DNA of 14,314 nt. It comes from Prevotella sp. UBA1378. GTDB lineage: Bacteria; Bacteroidota; Bacteroidia; Bacteroidales; Bacteroidaceae. The position numbers and the translations under genes were made by a program. Shown here in pieces: positions 6,802 through 13,890 of this stretch (its first letter is position 1; the number at the start of each line of letters is the position of its first letter). The stretch lies in NCBI GenBank assembly GCA_002305505.1, contig DBRC01000081.1:31619-45932 (forward strand). The letters are read 5' to 3'. The notes beneath the pieces were generated by a model, which did no database searches, had not been told where the DNA came from, and worked only from the letters and a program-made list of their open reading frames with translations.

Positions 6802-8835
6802 ATGAAAACAAGATATACAATCATTTACATACTGCTTTCAGCAGCCCTATTACTCCCGTCTGCCGCACAAAGTAAGATTTCGCCAGCCGACCGGATACGC
6901 CAGTCGCTCCCGAACCTGAAAGGCGAAGAGAAACTGAAGGCATTGGTGAACCTCTACGAGCTGACTTACGAGAACGACAACGAACAGGAACAGATAGGCT
7001 GCCTGACGGCCCTTATCGACGAAGCACGGAAGCAGGGCGACATAGAGAAAGAGAGCTACGGGCGCATCAGCCGGCTTTGTACTTATTATAATTACGACCG
7101 CGACGACAAGCTGAACCAGCTGATGCCGGGCGAAATGGCCTTCTTCGCTGACCACAATCAATGGAAAGACTATTACCACGCATGGTCGCTGAAAGCCAAC
7201 AACTACTTCTTCAGCGGCGAATACTATACCGCGCTCCGCGAAGCCGAGAAGATATTCACCGATGCCAAGAAACGCGGCAGCTCCGAAGGAATATCCCTGG
7301 CTCTCTCGATAATGGGGCAGGTGTATTTCATCATGAAAGACAACCATCAGGCCTGCAAAAACTTCAAAGCCGCCGTAAACCGGCTGATAGAGAACAACAG
7401 CAAAAGCTACAGCGCATTCTGCAACCTGTATTACAGCTATTGCTTCGCACTTACATCACTGGGGAATTACCAGGAAGTGGACCGCATCACCAAAGACTGG
7501 CTCTACCGCATCGACCTGTGGAAAAAAGACAGGCAACAAAAGGGGCTCGAGACCAGCTCGCTCGATTCGCGCTATCTCTACTGCTACCTGGCCATGGCCC
7601 AGAACGAAATCACGAAGAAGAACTTAGACAAGGCCGACAGCTACCTGAAAGAAGCCGAAGACATGGGGCGGGGACAGTCGGGCATAATACGCGGAAGCAT
7701 ACTCAGCGTACGCGAAACTTACTACCGCGAGCGGAAAGACTACAACAAGGCGCTCGAAATGAATAACGAAAGCCACGCCCTGGCCAAGAAATTCGGCGAC
7801 TCACTGGGTGTCATCAACATACAGGTAAGCCGTGCTGCCATACTGATGGAAATGGGCAGGAAAGACGAGGCGGCCGTAATCTATGCACACCTCATCGACT
7901 TGAAGGACTCCATCAACAGCGCCGACAACCGCCGGCTGCTGAACGAAATGAACGCCCTCTTCCATGCCGACTACCAGATAAACGAAGCACGGAACGAAAT
8001 GGGGCAACGCAAGATAAGCATCATGGCGGCAATCATCGCCTTTGCCATCATCACCATCGTCGTGCTCGTCTATCTCATCCGTGCCAGATACAGAATGATA
8101 CGGCAGCTGGAAAGCAACACACAGCAGCTCGTCGTGGCAAAGGAACGGGCCATGGAGTCGGCCAAGATGAAAGAGTCGTTCATCCATAGCATGAGCCACG
8201 AGATACGCACGCCGCTGAACATCATCAACGGCTTTACGCAAGCCATCACCCTGCCCGGCATCAGCCTGTCGGAGGAGGAGCGCCAAGATGCCATGAAACG
8301 CATTTCCGACGCTACGCATAACATCACCGTGATACTGGACAACCTGTTGGAACTGTCGAAACAGGAGAGCCTCGGGGAAATAAAGAAGAAACAGACGCTC
8401 TACTGCAACGACCTCTGCCAGCAAGCCATCGCGATGAGCGGCATACGGAGCACCGAAAAGGTGAAGTTCGAATTCAACTCGACCCTCGATGACATGCAGA
8501 CCATCAAGACCGACAGGGACTGCTTCGTGAAAATCGTTGTCGAACTGCTGCACAATGCGCAGAAGTTCACGGAAGAAGGCACTATCAGCCTGTCGCTCAG
8601 CCGCAACATGCAGCCGGCGATACTTTACCTCACGATAGAAAATACGGGGACTATCATCCCCTCCAACGAGAAAGACCGCATCTTCGAGACTTTCGTAAAG
8701 CTCGACGCGTTTAAAGAAGGCGTGGGAGTCGGCCTCAGCATGTGCCGGCTGCTCGCCAAGCGCATAGGCGGCTCCATCCGGCTCGACCCGACCTACAAAG
8801 AGGGAAACCGCTTCATGCTGACGCTGCCGATGTAA
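6802..8835 (+). CDS. TPR-containing sensor histidine kinase
   Basis: A predicted inner-membrane sensor kinase, 677 residues from the ATG at 6802. An in-frame GTG at 6778 overlaps the promoter box and is not used here. Residues 1-23 are a signal peptide. About 40-395 is a periplasmic array of TPR-like helices, the likely sensing part. A transmembrane helix spans about 405-427, followed by a coiled coil. The HisKA dimerisation domain has the H-box SMSHEIRTPLN with phospho-acceptor His466. The ATPase domain has the N-box Asn585 and the G2-like GVGVGLS (640-646). The G1 box is unusual: NTGTI (614-618) in place of DxGxG. No response regulator or HTH output is fused or adjacent, so it is an orphan; its target and stimulus are unknown. 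It is transcribed from its own promoter. Confidence 0.9.
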   Translation: MKTRYTIIYILLSAALLLPSAAQSKISPADRIRQSLPNLKGEEKLKALVNLYELTYENDNEQEQIGCLTALIDEARKQGDIEKESYGRISRLCTYYNYDRDDKLNQLMPGEMAFFADHNQWKDYYHAWSLKANNYFFSGEYYTALREAEKIFTDAKKRGSSEGISLALSIMGQVYFIMKDNHQACKNFKAAVNRLIENNSKSYSAFCNLYYSYCFALTSLGNYQEVDRITKDWLYRIDLWKKDRQQKGLETSSLDSRYLYCYLAMAQNEITKKNLDKADSYLKEAEDMGRGQSGIIRGSILSVRETYYRERKDYNKALEMNNESHALAKKFGDSLGVINIQVSRAAILMEMGRKDEAAVIYAHLIDLKDSINSADNRRLLNEMNALFHADYQINEARNEMGQRKISIMAAIIAFAIITIVVLVYLIRARYRMIRQLESNTQQLVVAKERAMESAKMKESFIHSMSHEIRTPLNIINGFTQAITLPGISLSEEERQDAMKRISDATHNITVILDNLLELSKQESLGEIKKKQTLYCNDLCQQAIAMSGIRSTEKVKFEFNSTLDDMQTIKTDRDCFVKIVVELLHNAQKFTEEGTISLSLSRNMQPAILYLTIENTGTIIPSNEKDRIFETFVKLDAFKEGVGVGLSMCRLLAKRIGGSIRLDPTYKEGNRFMLTLPM

Positions 8836-8920
8836 AGGCACGGCGCTGAAAGCCCCCTGGTTTAACGTTTATTACCGCAGTTTCTGCCCCGCAGGGCATG
8901 GGTATATGAATTAAAATGGC

Positions 8921-8928
8921 TACCTTTG
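8921..8928 (+). promoter_or_regulatory. -7 promoter box for trmD
   Basis: TACCTTTG is an exact TAnnTTTG match. It ends only 8 nt before the ATG at 8937, so transcription should start within a few bases of the start codon. It also lies inside the longer reading frame that would start at 8916, which excludes that start for transcripts from this promoter. Confidence 0.65.
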
Positions 8929-8936
8929 CGCCCGAT

Positions 8937-9614
8937 ATGAGAATAGACATTATAACCGTGCTGCCCGAGATGATCGAAAGCTTCGTGCATGAATCGATCC
9001 TGGCACGCGCACAGAAAAAAGGACTGGCGGAAATACACCTGCATAACCTACGCGACTATACGCTCGACAAATGGCGGCGCGTAGACGACTACCCTTATGG
9101 TGGATTTGCCGGGATGGTGATGCAGATTGAACCTATCGACCGCTGCATCTCAGCACTGAAGGCCGAACGCGAGTACGACGAAGTGATATTCACCTCTCCC
9201 GACGGCGAACAGTTCAACCAGCACGTGGCCAACGACCTCTCCATGAAGCAGAACCTCATCATCCTTTGCGGGCACTATAAAGGCATCGACCACCGCATCC
9301 GCGAGCATCTCATCACCAGGGAGATTTCCATCGGCGATTATGTGCTTACGGGTGGCGAACTGGCTGCGGCCGTAATGGCCGACGCCATCGTGCGCATCGT
9401 ACCCGGCGTCATCGGCGACGAGCAGAGCGCGCTCAGCGACTGTTTCCAAGACGACATGCTCTCGGCACCCATCTATACGCGGCCGGCGGAATACAAAGGA
9501 TGGCGCGTGCCCGACGTGCTGCTGAGCGGAAACGAAGCTAAAATAAAACAATGGGAACTCGACCAAGCGCTGGAACGGACGCAAAGGCTGCGGCCCGACT
9601 TGCTGGCGGAATAA
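8937..9614 (+). CDS. trmD: tRNA (guanine37-N1)-methyltransferase TrmD
   Basis: TrmD methylates N1 of G37, next to the anticodon of tRNAs with G36, using S-adenosylmethionine; it prevents +1 frameshifting and is essential in many bacteria. The 225-residue product starts MRIDIITVLPEM. It shows the TrmD pattern YGGFAGMVMQIEP (54-66), the knot motif LCGHYKGIDHR (110-120; GHYEG is commoner) and the SAM-binding/catalytic stretch GDYVLTGGELAA (133-144), followed by PGVIGDEQSALSDCF. The ATG at 8937 gives the usual length and N-terminus; an in-frame ATG at 8916 would add seven residues encoded by the promoter box. The usual rpsP-rimM-trmD-rplS grouping is absent here: the gene stands alone between a kinase and a convergent patatin. 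Confidence 0.95.
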   Translation: MRIDIITVLPEMIESFVHESILARAQKKGLAEIHLHNLRDYTLDKWRRVDDYPYGGFAGMVMQIEPIDRCISALKAEREYDEVIFTSPDGEQFNQHVANDLSMKQNLIILCGHYKGIDHRIREHLITREISIGDYVLTGGELAAAVMADAIVRIVPGVIGDEQSALSDCFQDDMLSAPIYTRPAEYKGWRVPDVLLSGNEAKIKQWELDQALERTQRLRPDLLAE

Positions 9615-9630
9615 ATACGCTTACAAAAGC

Positions 9631-9664
9631 AGCAGTGACCTGCCGGCGTGCCGGCCGCACTGCT
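9631..9664. terminator. Bidirectional hairpin between trmD and the patatin gene
   Basis: AGCAGTG (9631-9637) pairs with CACTGCT (9658-9664), and inside it GCCGGC (9642-9647) pairs with GCCGGC (9650-9655) around a GT loop. It fills the 50-bp gap between two convergent stop codons and can serve both strands. T runs are lacking. Confidence 0.65.
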
Positions 9665-10513
9665 TCAGCGGTATGCCGCCACGAACCGCTCGCCCTCGGC
9701 AAAGCCTTCCTCATAAAGGCGTTCGAGCTTTTCCACGTCTTTCTCGATGCGCCCCACCTCGACGGGCCGCTGCGGACGGATGCAGATGATACGGCCTTCG
9801 TCTTCCATGCGCTCCACCATCTCCAACTGGGCGTTGTACGCCTCAATACGGTGGCTTAAGGCAACGCGCAAGCGCGGAAACTGCTTGTATACAAAACGAG
9901 GTATCTTGCGGTCGCGCCCTGTATTGCGATAACCGCGGTTACGGGTACATACCACCACGTTTTCCGGATGGCCTTGAAAGATAGCACGCTCTACGGGAAT
10001 ACTGTCCACAATCCCTCCGTCGAGCATCGGCTTGCGGTCCACCCACACTATCTTGCTCACATATGGCAAACTGCTCGACGCGCGGCATATATCCAACAAC
10101 CGCCGGCGGTTGCCGCTGTGCTCGCTCAGATAGTCGCTTTCGCCCGTCAGGCAGTTGGTCGTCACCATCTCAAACGTAGCACGGTTGCTGAAATACGTAT
10201 CGTAATCAAAAGGTACCAGCTCGTTGGGCAGGCGGTCGTAAAGCAGTTCGGGGTCGAAGATGCACCCTTGCGTCACAAGATGCCGCAAACCGATGTAATC
10301 GTACTTCTGCAACATATCGATATTGGAAATCCGCGCGCGCCGTGGCTGCCGGCTCATATACGAAAGGCCGTTGCAGGCGCCGGCCGACACCGCCACCACG
10401 TAGTTGAAATAAAGCTCGTGCTTCATAAAGGCATCCAGTACGCCGCTTGTAAAAACGCCGCGCATGCCTCCTCCCTCCAGTACCAGCCCTGTATTCCTGT
10501 TTACCTGTATCAT
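9665..10513 (-). CDS. Patatin-like phospholipase, cytoplasmic type
   Basis: A predicted serine lipid acyl hydrolase of the patatin superfamily, nearest in look to YjjU-type proteins. It has 282 residues, no signal peptide and no barrel, so it is unlike the patatin at 1060-3273. The oxyanion motif is GGGMRG (14-19). The nucleophile Ser43 lies in AVSAG, in which Ala replaces the first Gly of GxSxG. The catalytic aspartate is Asp165 in DGG. The last 80 residues are charged and helical, like the DUF6363 tail of this group. The start at 10513 is 22 nt after a promoter box. It ends at the hairpin shared with trmD and seems to be a single-gene unit. Substrate unknown. Confidence 0.88.
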   Translation of the reverse strand: MIQVNRNTGLVLEGGGMRGVFTSGVLDAFMKHELYFNYVVAVSAGACNGLSYMSRQPRRARISNIDMLQKYDYIGLRHLVTQGCIFDPELLYDRLPNELVPFDYDTYFSNRATFEMVTTNCLTGESDYLSEHSGNRRRLLDICRASSSLPYVSKIVWVDRKPMLDGGIVDSIPVERAIFQGHPENVVVCTRNRGYRNTGRDRKIPRFVYKQFPRLRVALSHRIEAYNAQLEMVERMEDEGRIICIRPQRPVEVGRIEKDVEKLERLYEEGFAEGERFVAAYR

Positions 10514-10535
10514 CCCGTGTCTGTCGTTTTGTATG

Positions 10536-10543
10536 CAAACTTA
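10536..10543 (-). promoter_or_regulatory. -7 promoter box for the cytoplasmic patatin
   Basis: On the - strand this reads TAAGTTTG, 22 nt before the ATG at 10513. A perfect 16-bp palindrome begins 4 bp upstream of it. Confidence 0.6.
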
Positions 10544-10546
10544 CAC

Positions 10547-10562
10547 AAAATTCTTGAATTTT
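10547..10562. repeat. 16-bp perfect palindrome beside the patatin promoter
   Basis: AAAATTC-TT-GAATTTT lies between the -7 box and where a -33 element would be. It could be an operator, but it is AT-rich and chance is possible. Confidence 0.4.
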
Positions 10563-10598
10563 ACGCCAGTTGCATAAAGAAATAACATTTTCTACGCC

Positions 10599-10610
10599 AG
10601 TTCGGGATAA
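10599..10610 (-). repeat. Dispersed intergenic repeat core, copy 3
   Basis: An exact reverse-complement copy of TTATCCCGAACT. Beyond the core, on the - strand, it reads GGCGTAG, against GACGTAG in copy 1, so the match extends to 18 of 19 bases. The CCGG half of the longer element is not recognisable here. Confidence 0.6.
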
Positions 10611-10822
10611 GCAATTAAGTTTTCCCAGTAAAAGACGGAAGGGAAAGCGGCCAAAAACGAAATGGGGGTAAAAGGGAAAAATTGCGTAAACGGATGAAAA
10701 ACAAAATAAAAGAGCATGTTTTTCGGCACATAACCGCAACGGACAAACCGCTTGCACCGGACAGGATATGAAATGCCCGAAAAATAATCCGCCTATTCCT
10801 GCATATTCTGCAGCTATTTTAT

Positions 10823-10830
10823 TATCTTTG
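10823..10830 (+). promoter_or_regulatory. -7 promoter box for the M24 peptidase
   Basis: TATCTTTG, identical to the box of the lipoprotein gene, ends 31 nt before the ATG at 10862. The leader between is AT-rich. Confidence 0.65.
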
Positions 10831-10861
10831 CAGAAATAATTTAAATATTAATACGGAATTT

Positions 10862-12259
10862 ATGTTTAGCAAGGAAACCTACATCAGCCGCCGGGCACGA
10901 TTGAGACAACTTGTAAAGGACGGCATCATCATATTCTTCGGCAATAACAATGCACCGGCCAACTACCCGACCAATGCATACAGCCCGTTCCGGCAGGACT
11001 CGTCGTTCCTCTATTATTTCGGGCAACACCGCGACGGACTGGCAGGCGTCATCGACGTGGACAATGATAAAGAGACTCTGGTAGGCGACGATATCGACAT
11101 CGAGGATATAGTATGGTCCGGGGCAGTAGACAGCGTCAGTGCCTTGGCTGCCCAGGTCGGCGTGGCAAACAGCGCACAGATGAAGGAGCTGAAAAGCATC
11201 TGTGACAAGGCGCTCAGGCAAAAACGCCGCATCCATTTCCTGCCTCCCTACCGCCACGACACGAAGATACAAATCATGGACCTGCTGGGCATCCATCCCG
11301 GCCAACAGAAAGAGGCATCCTCGCCCTGCTTAATCCAGGCCGTCGTGAAAATGCGCTCAACGAAAGAACCGCAGGAAATCGAAGCCATCGAACGGGCTTG
11401 CGCCGTAGGCTACCAGATGCATACGACGGCCATGAGGCTGGTAAAAGCCGGTGTCACGGAGCAGTATATTGCCGGGCAAGTGGACGGTATCGCCCGGTCG
11501 CTGGCACAGGGCAACAGCTTTGCCACCATCTTCAGCCAACACGGTGAAATCATGCACGGCAACCCTTCGCGGGCCGAACTGCAAGACGGGCGGCTGGTGC
11601 TCTGCGACGCCGGCTGCGAACTGGACGACTATTGCTCTGACAATACGCGCACAATGCCCGTTAACGGGAAGTTCACGCAACGGCAACTGGAAATTTACTC
11701 CATCGTGGAGGCATGCCACGACTACGTGTTGGAAGTGGCAAAACCCGGCGTGAAATATGCCGACGTACACTTTGCCGTATGCCGCATGATGACCGACAGG
11801 CTGAAGGAGCTGGGACTGATGAAAGGCGACACGGAAGAAGCCGTAAGGGCCGGAGCGCATGCCATGTTCCTGCCCCACGGACTGGGACACATGATGGGTA
11901 TGGACGTGCACGACATGGAAGGATTGGGACAGATATACGTGGGCTTCGACGAGGAAACACGCCCCAATCCGGAGCAATTCGGCACAAACTGCCTGCGCAT
12001 GGGGCGGCGGCTGGAAGAAGGGTTCGTAGTGACCGACGAGCCGGGCATCTACTTTATCCCGGCCCTCATCGACGACTGGCACCGGAGCGGCCACTGCGCT
12101 GAATTCCTCAACTTCGACCTGCTGGAGCAATACAAGGACTTCGGAGGCATCCGCATCGAGGACGACGTATTAATCACCAAGGACGGGTGCCGCTTCCTGG
12201 GCAAGGAGCGCATCCCTTACCATCCGCAGGACGTGGAGGCATTCATGGCGGGCAATTAA
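10862..12259 (+). CDS. Xaa-Pro aminopeptidase-like M24B metallopeptidase
   Basis: A predicted cytoplasmic dimetal peptidase that removes an N-terminal residue preceding proline. No signal peptide is present. Residues about 1-140 form the AMP_N-like domain and about 170-445 the pita-bread M24 domain. The five metal ligands are visible: Asp249 and Asp260 in CDAGCELDDYCSDNTRT, His343 in HGLGHMMGMDVHD, Glu393 in TDEPGIY and Glu433 in RIEDD. The His residues that bind substrate in family members fit His227 and His350. At 465 residues it is a normal length for the PepP type. It has its own promoter and is 57 bp upstream of a second peptidase on the same strand, with which it may be cotranscribed. 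Specificity for Xaa-Pro is from the family, not tested. Confidence 0.9.
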   Translation: MFSKETYISRRARLRQLVKDGIIIFFGNNNAPANYPTNAYSPFRQDSSFLYYFGQHRDGLAGVIDVDNDKETLVGDDIDIEDIVWSGAVDSVSALAAQVGVANSAQMKELKSICDKALRQKRRIHFLPPYRHDTKIQIMDLLGIHPGQQKEASSPCLIQAVVKMRSTKEPQEIEAIERACAVGYQMHTTAMRLVKAGVTEQYIAGQVDGIARSLAQGNSFATIFSQHGEIMHGNPSRAELQDGRLVLCDAGCELDDYCSDNTRTMPVNGKFTQRQLEIYSIVEACHDYVLEVAKPGVKYADVHFAVCRMMTDRLKELGLMKGDTEEAVRAGAHAMFLPHGLGHMMGMDVHDMEGLGQIYVGFDEETRPNPEQFGTNCLRMGRRLEEGFVVTDEPGIYFIPALIDDWHRSGHCAEFLNFDLLEQYKDFGGIRIEDDVLITKDGCRFLGKERIPYHPQDVEAFMAGN

Positions 12260-12316
12260 CAGGGGATATTAATGTAGGACAAACAGTATTTACGATAACA
12301 ATAACTTTTAGAAGAA

Positions 12317-13540
12317 ATGAAGAAAATTTTATCACTCGCGCTTGTTGCTATGGCAGCAATCGGCGCAAGCGCATCGGGGCATAAAGCTGCCGAAACGGGT
12401 AAGAAGGATTCCATCAACAAGAACAAGCCTGTCTTTACAACGATCAAAGAAAACAAAATCACAAGCATCAAGGACCAAAACCGCTCCGGCACATGCTGGG
12501 ATTATGCCACGCTTTCTTATTTTGAGGCAGAAATATTGAAAAAGACCGGGAAGACATACGATTTGTGCGAGAGCTTTGTAGCCAATAAAACCTATATGGA
12601 CCGCGCCGTCCAAGTAGTGCGGCTGCACGGCGACTGCCAGTTCTCACAGGGCGGTTCGGCTTACGACCCCCTTTACTGCATCCGCCATTACGGCATCTGC
12701 CCGGAGGATGCCATGCCGTTTCCCGGTTCGCTCTACGGCGACTCGCTGCACAACTTCAACGAGTTTTTCTCGCTGATGGAGCCGTACGTGAATGCCGTAG
12801 CCCGGAACAAGGGCAATAAGATATCGCCGCAGTGGAAAGTGGGCTTGCAAGGCATTCTTGACGCTTACCTCGGCAAGTGCCCGGAGAAGTTCAAGTATGA
12901 GGGGAAGGAGTATACACCGAAATCGTTCGCTGCCAGCCTCGGGCTCGACTGGAACGACTACATAACCGTTACCTCATACACACACCACCCCTTCTACACC
13001 CAATTCGCCGTTGAGGTGCAGGACAACTGGCGCAATCCGCTGTCGTGGAACCTGCCGATGGACGAGATGATGCGCATCATCGACAACGCCATCGGGCAGG
13101 GGTACTGCATCATGTGGGGCGGAGATGTGAGCGAAGACGGATTCACGCGGCAAGGCCTGGCTTATGCCATAGATGCCAAGAAGACACAGAGCCTGGCCGG
13201 AAGCGACATGGCAAAGTGGCTGAAACTGGACAAGAAAGAGAAAACCAACATCATCGACTCGCTGGGTTGCACCGTGCCCGAGATTATCCCTACGCAAGAG
13301 ATGCGCCAACAGCGCTACGACAGCTGGGAACTGACCGACGACCACGGCATGATGATTTTCGGCGTGGCCAAAGACCAGAACGGGAAAGAATACTACATGG
13401 TGAAAAACTCATGGGGCGAGACTGGCGACTACAAGGGTATCTGGTATATGACCAAGACTTTCATCGCGGCCAATACGATGGACTACATGGTGAACAAAAA
13501 CGCCATCCCAAAAGATATCCGCAAGAAGATGGGTATTTAG
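12317..13540 (+). CDS. Exported C1B cysteine peptidase (bleomycin hydrolase/PepC type)
   Basis: A papain-fold aminopeptidase of family C1B. The triad and oxyanion residue are in place: Gln54 in KDQNRSGTCW, Cys60, His343 in DDHGMMIFG and Asn364 in KNSWGE. Unlike the classical cytoplasmic enzymes it begins with a signal peptide (residues 1-20, cut near ASAS-GH), so it should act in the periplasm. The 407 residues are slightly short of the ~450 of PepC once the signal is removed. In classical C1B enzymes the extreme C-terminus lies in the active site and makes the enzyme an aminopeptidase; here the chain ends KKMGI. No exact TAnnTTTG box precedes it: TAACTTTT at 12302-12309 is a near match, so it may depend on the M24 promoter 57 bp beyond the previous stop. 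Confidence 0.9.
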   Translation: MKKILSLALVAMAAIGASASGHKAAETGKKDSINKNKPVFTTIKENKITSIKDQNRSGTCWDYATLSYFEAEILKKTGKTYDLCESFVANKTYMDRAVQVVRLHGDCQFSQGGSAYDPLYCIRHYGICPEDAMPFPGSLYGDSLHNFNEFFSLMEPYVNAVARNKGNKISPQWKVGLQGILDAYLGKCPEKFKYEGKEYTPKSFAASLGLDWNDYITVTSYTHHPFYTQFAVEVQDNWRNPLSWNLPMDEMMRIIDNAIGQGYCIMWGGDVSEDGFTRQGLAYAIDAKKTQSLAGSDMAKWLKLDKKEKTNIIDSLGCTVPEIIPTQEMRQQRYDSWELTDDHGMMIFGVAKDQNGKEYYMVKNSWGETGDYKGIWYMTKTFIAANTMDYMVNKNAIPKDIRKKMGI

Positions 13541-13563
13541 TGGAAGGCATTTCCCTATAGTTC

Positions 13564-13604
13564 AAGCTCTGCGCATTCGCTTGTATGGAGAATGCGCAGA
13601 GCTT
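13564..13604 (+). terminator. Strong hairpin after the C1B peptidase gene
   Basis: AAGCTCTGCGCATTC (13564-13578) pairs perfectly over 15 bp with 13590-13604, leaving an 11-nt loop. CATTTA follows, with no long T run. It lies 24 nt after the stop codon and most likely ends the peptidase transcript. Confidence 0.8.
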
Positions 13605-13650
13605 CATTTATCCCCGGAGGGGCCAACGGCATCCTTCCGGCAATGACGTT

Positions 13651-13890
13651 TTATCTCATCCTGCCTTTCAGTCTCGAACGAGTGGTGCGGATAGCCGCAT
13701 TACCGAAAGCCATGATACGTTGAATCCCCTCATCGGAATAGCCCATATCTTCAAGGATGAGGAATACGGCTTGCTTGGTGGTCAGCGCATGATACTGCCG
13801 TTCCCACTCCCTCCACACTTTAGGGCGCAATAAGGCATAGAAATCGATAAGGCACTTCAAGTCGGCCGAGGGAGGCCTTGAAACCGAAGG
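13651..13890 (-). pseudogene. C-terminal remnant of a helix-turn-helix regulator
   Basis: The - strand frame is open from 13890 to the TAA at 13651 but has no ATG; its only usable start is a TTG at 13858-13860, giving 69 residues. The sequence is protein-like: a helical region with WREWERQYHALTTKQAV, then MGYSDEGIQRIM and NAAIRTTRSRLKGR, which fit the scaffold, positioning and recognition helices of a LuxR/sigma-70-region-4 type HTH. In Bacteroidota such an ending is usually the C-terminus of a longer regulator, often with a TPR part. Residues encoded past about 13862 change to a Pro/Ser-rich string and then a stop, so the N-terminus seems to be lost. A functional short HTH protein using TTG is possible but less likely. 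Confidence 0.55.
13856..13882. repeat. Inverted repeat at the junction of two truncated genes
   Basis: TTCAAG (13856-13861) faces CTTGAA (13877-13882), and GGCC (13864-13867) faces GGCC (13874-13877) around a 6-nt centre. It lies just where the HTH remnant on the - strand gives way to the barrel remnant on the + strand. It may mark a deletion or excision scar. Confidence 0.4.

Larger units (their letters stand above)
10514..10861. other. 348-bp divergent intergenic region
   Basis: No credible gene is seen on either strand. It holds the promoter boxes for the patatin (-, 10536-10543) and the M24 peptidase (+, 10823-10830), a 16-bp perfect palindrome (10547-10562), a copy of the dispersed repeat (10599-10610) and a direct repeat TACGCCAGTT (10562-10571 and 10593-10602). 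From about 10630 to 10710 the + strand is purine-rich. CTGCA-N5-TGCAG (10799-10813) lies just upstream of the M24 box. Confidence 0.6.

Noticed and set aside
7801..8841. 346-codon - strand frame opposite the kinase
   Set aside because: The + strand encodes unmistakable H, N and G2-like boxes; this frame is the complement shadow.
8885..8898. TGCCC-CGCA-GGGCA small hairpin upstream of trmD as terminator or operator
   Set aside because: Only 5 bp of stem, no T run, and such short inverted repeats are common in this GC-rich sequence.
8916..8936. ATG at 8916 as the trmD start
   Set aside because: The seven added codons contain the TACCTTTG promoter box, and TrmD proteins normally begin at the MRIDIIT-like strand.
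11357..12130. 257-codon - strand frame opposite the M24 peptidase
   Set aside because: The + strand carries all five metal ligands of M24; the antisense product has no pattern.
13585..13833. 82-codon + strand frame after the peptidase terminator
   Set aside because: It begins inside the terminator hairpin and runs antisense to the HTH remnant; it has no protein-like features.
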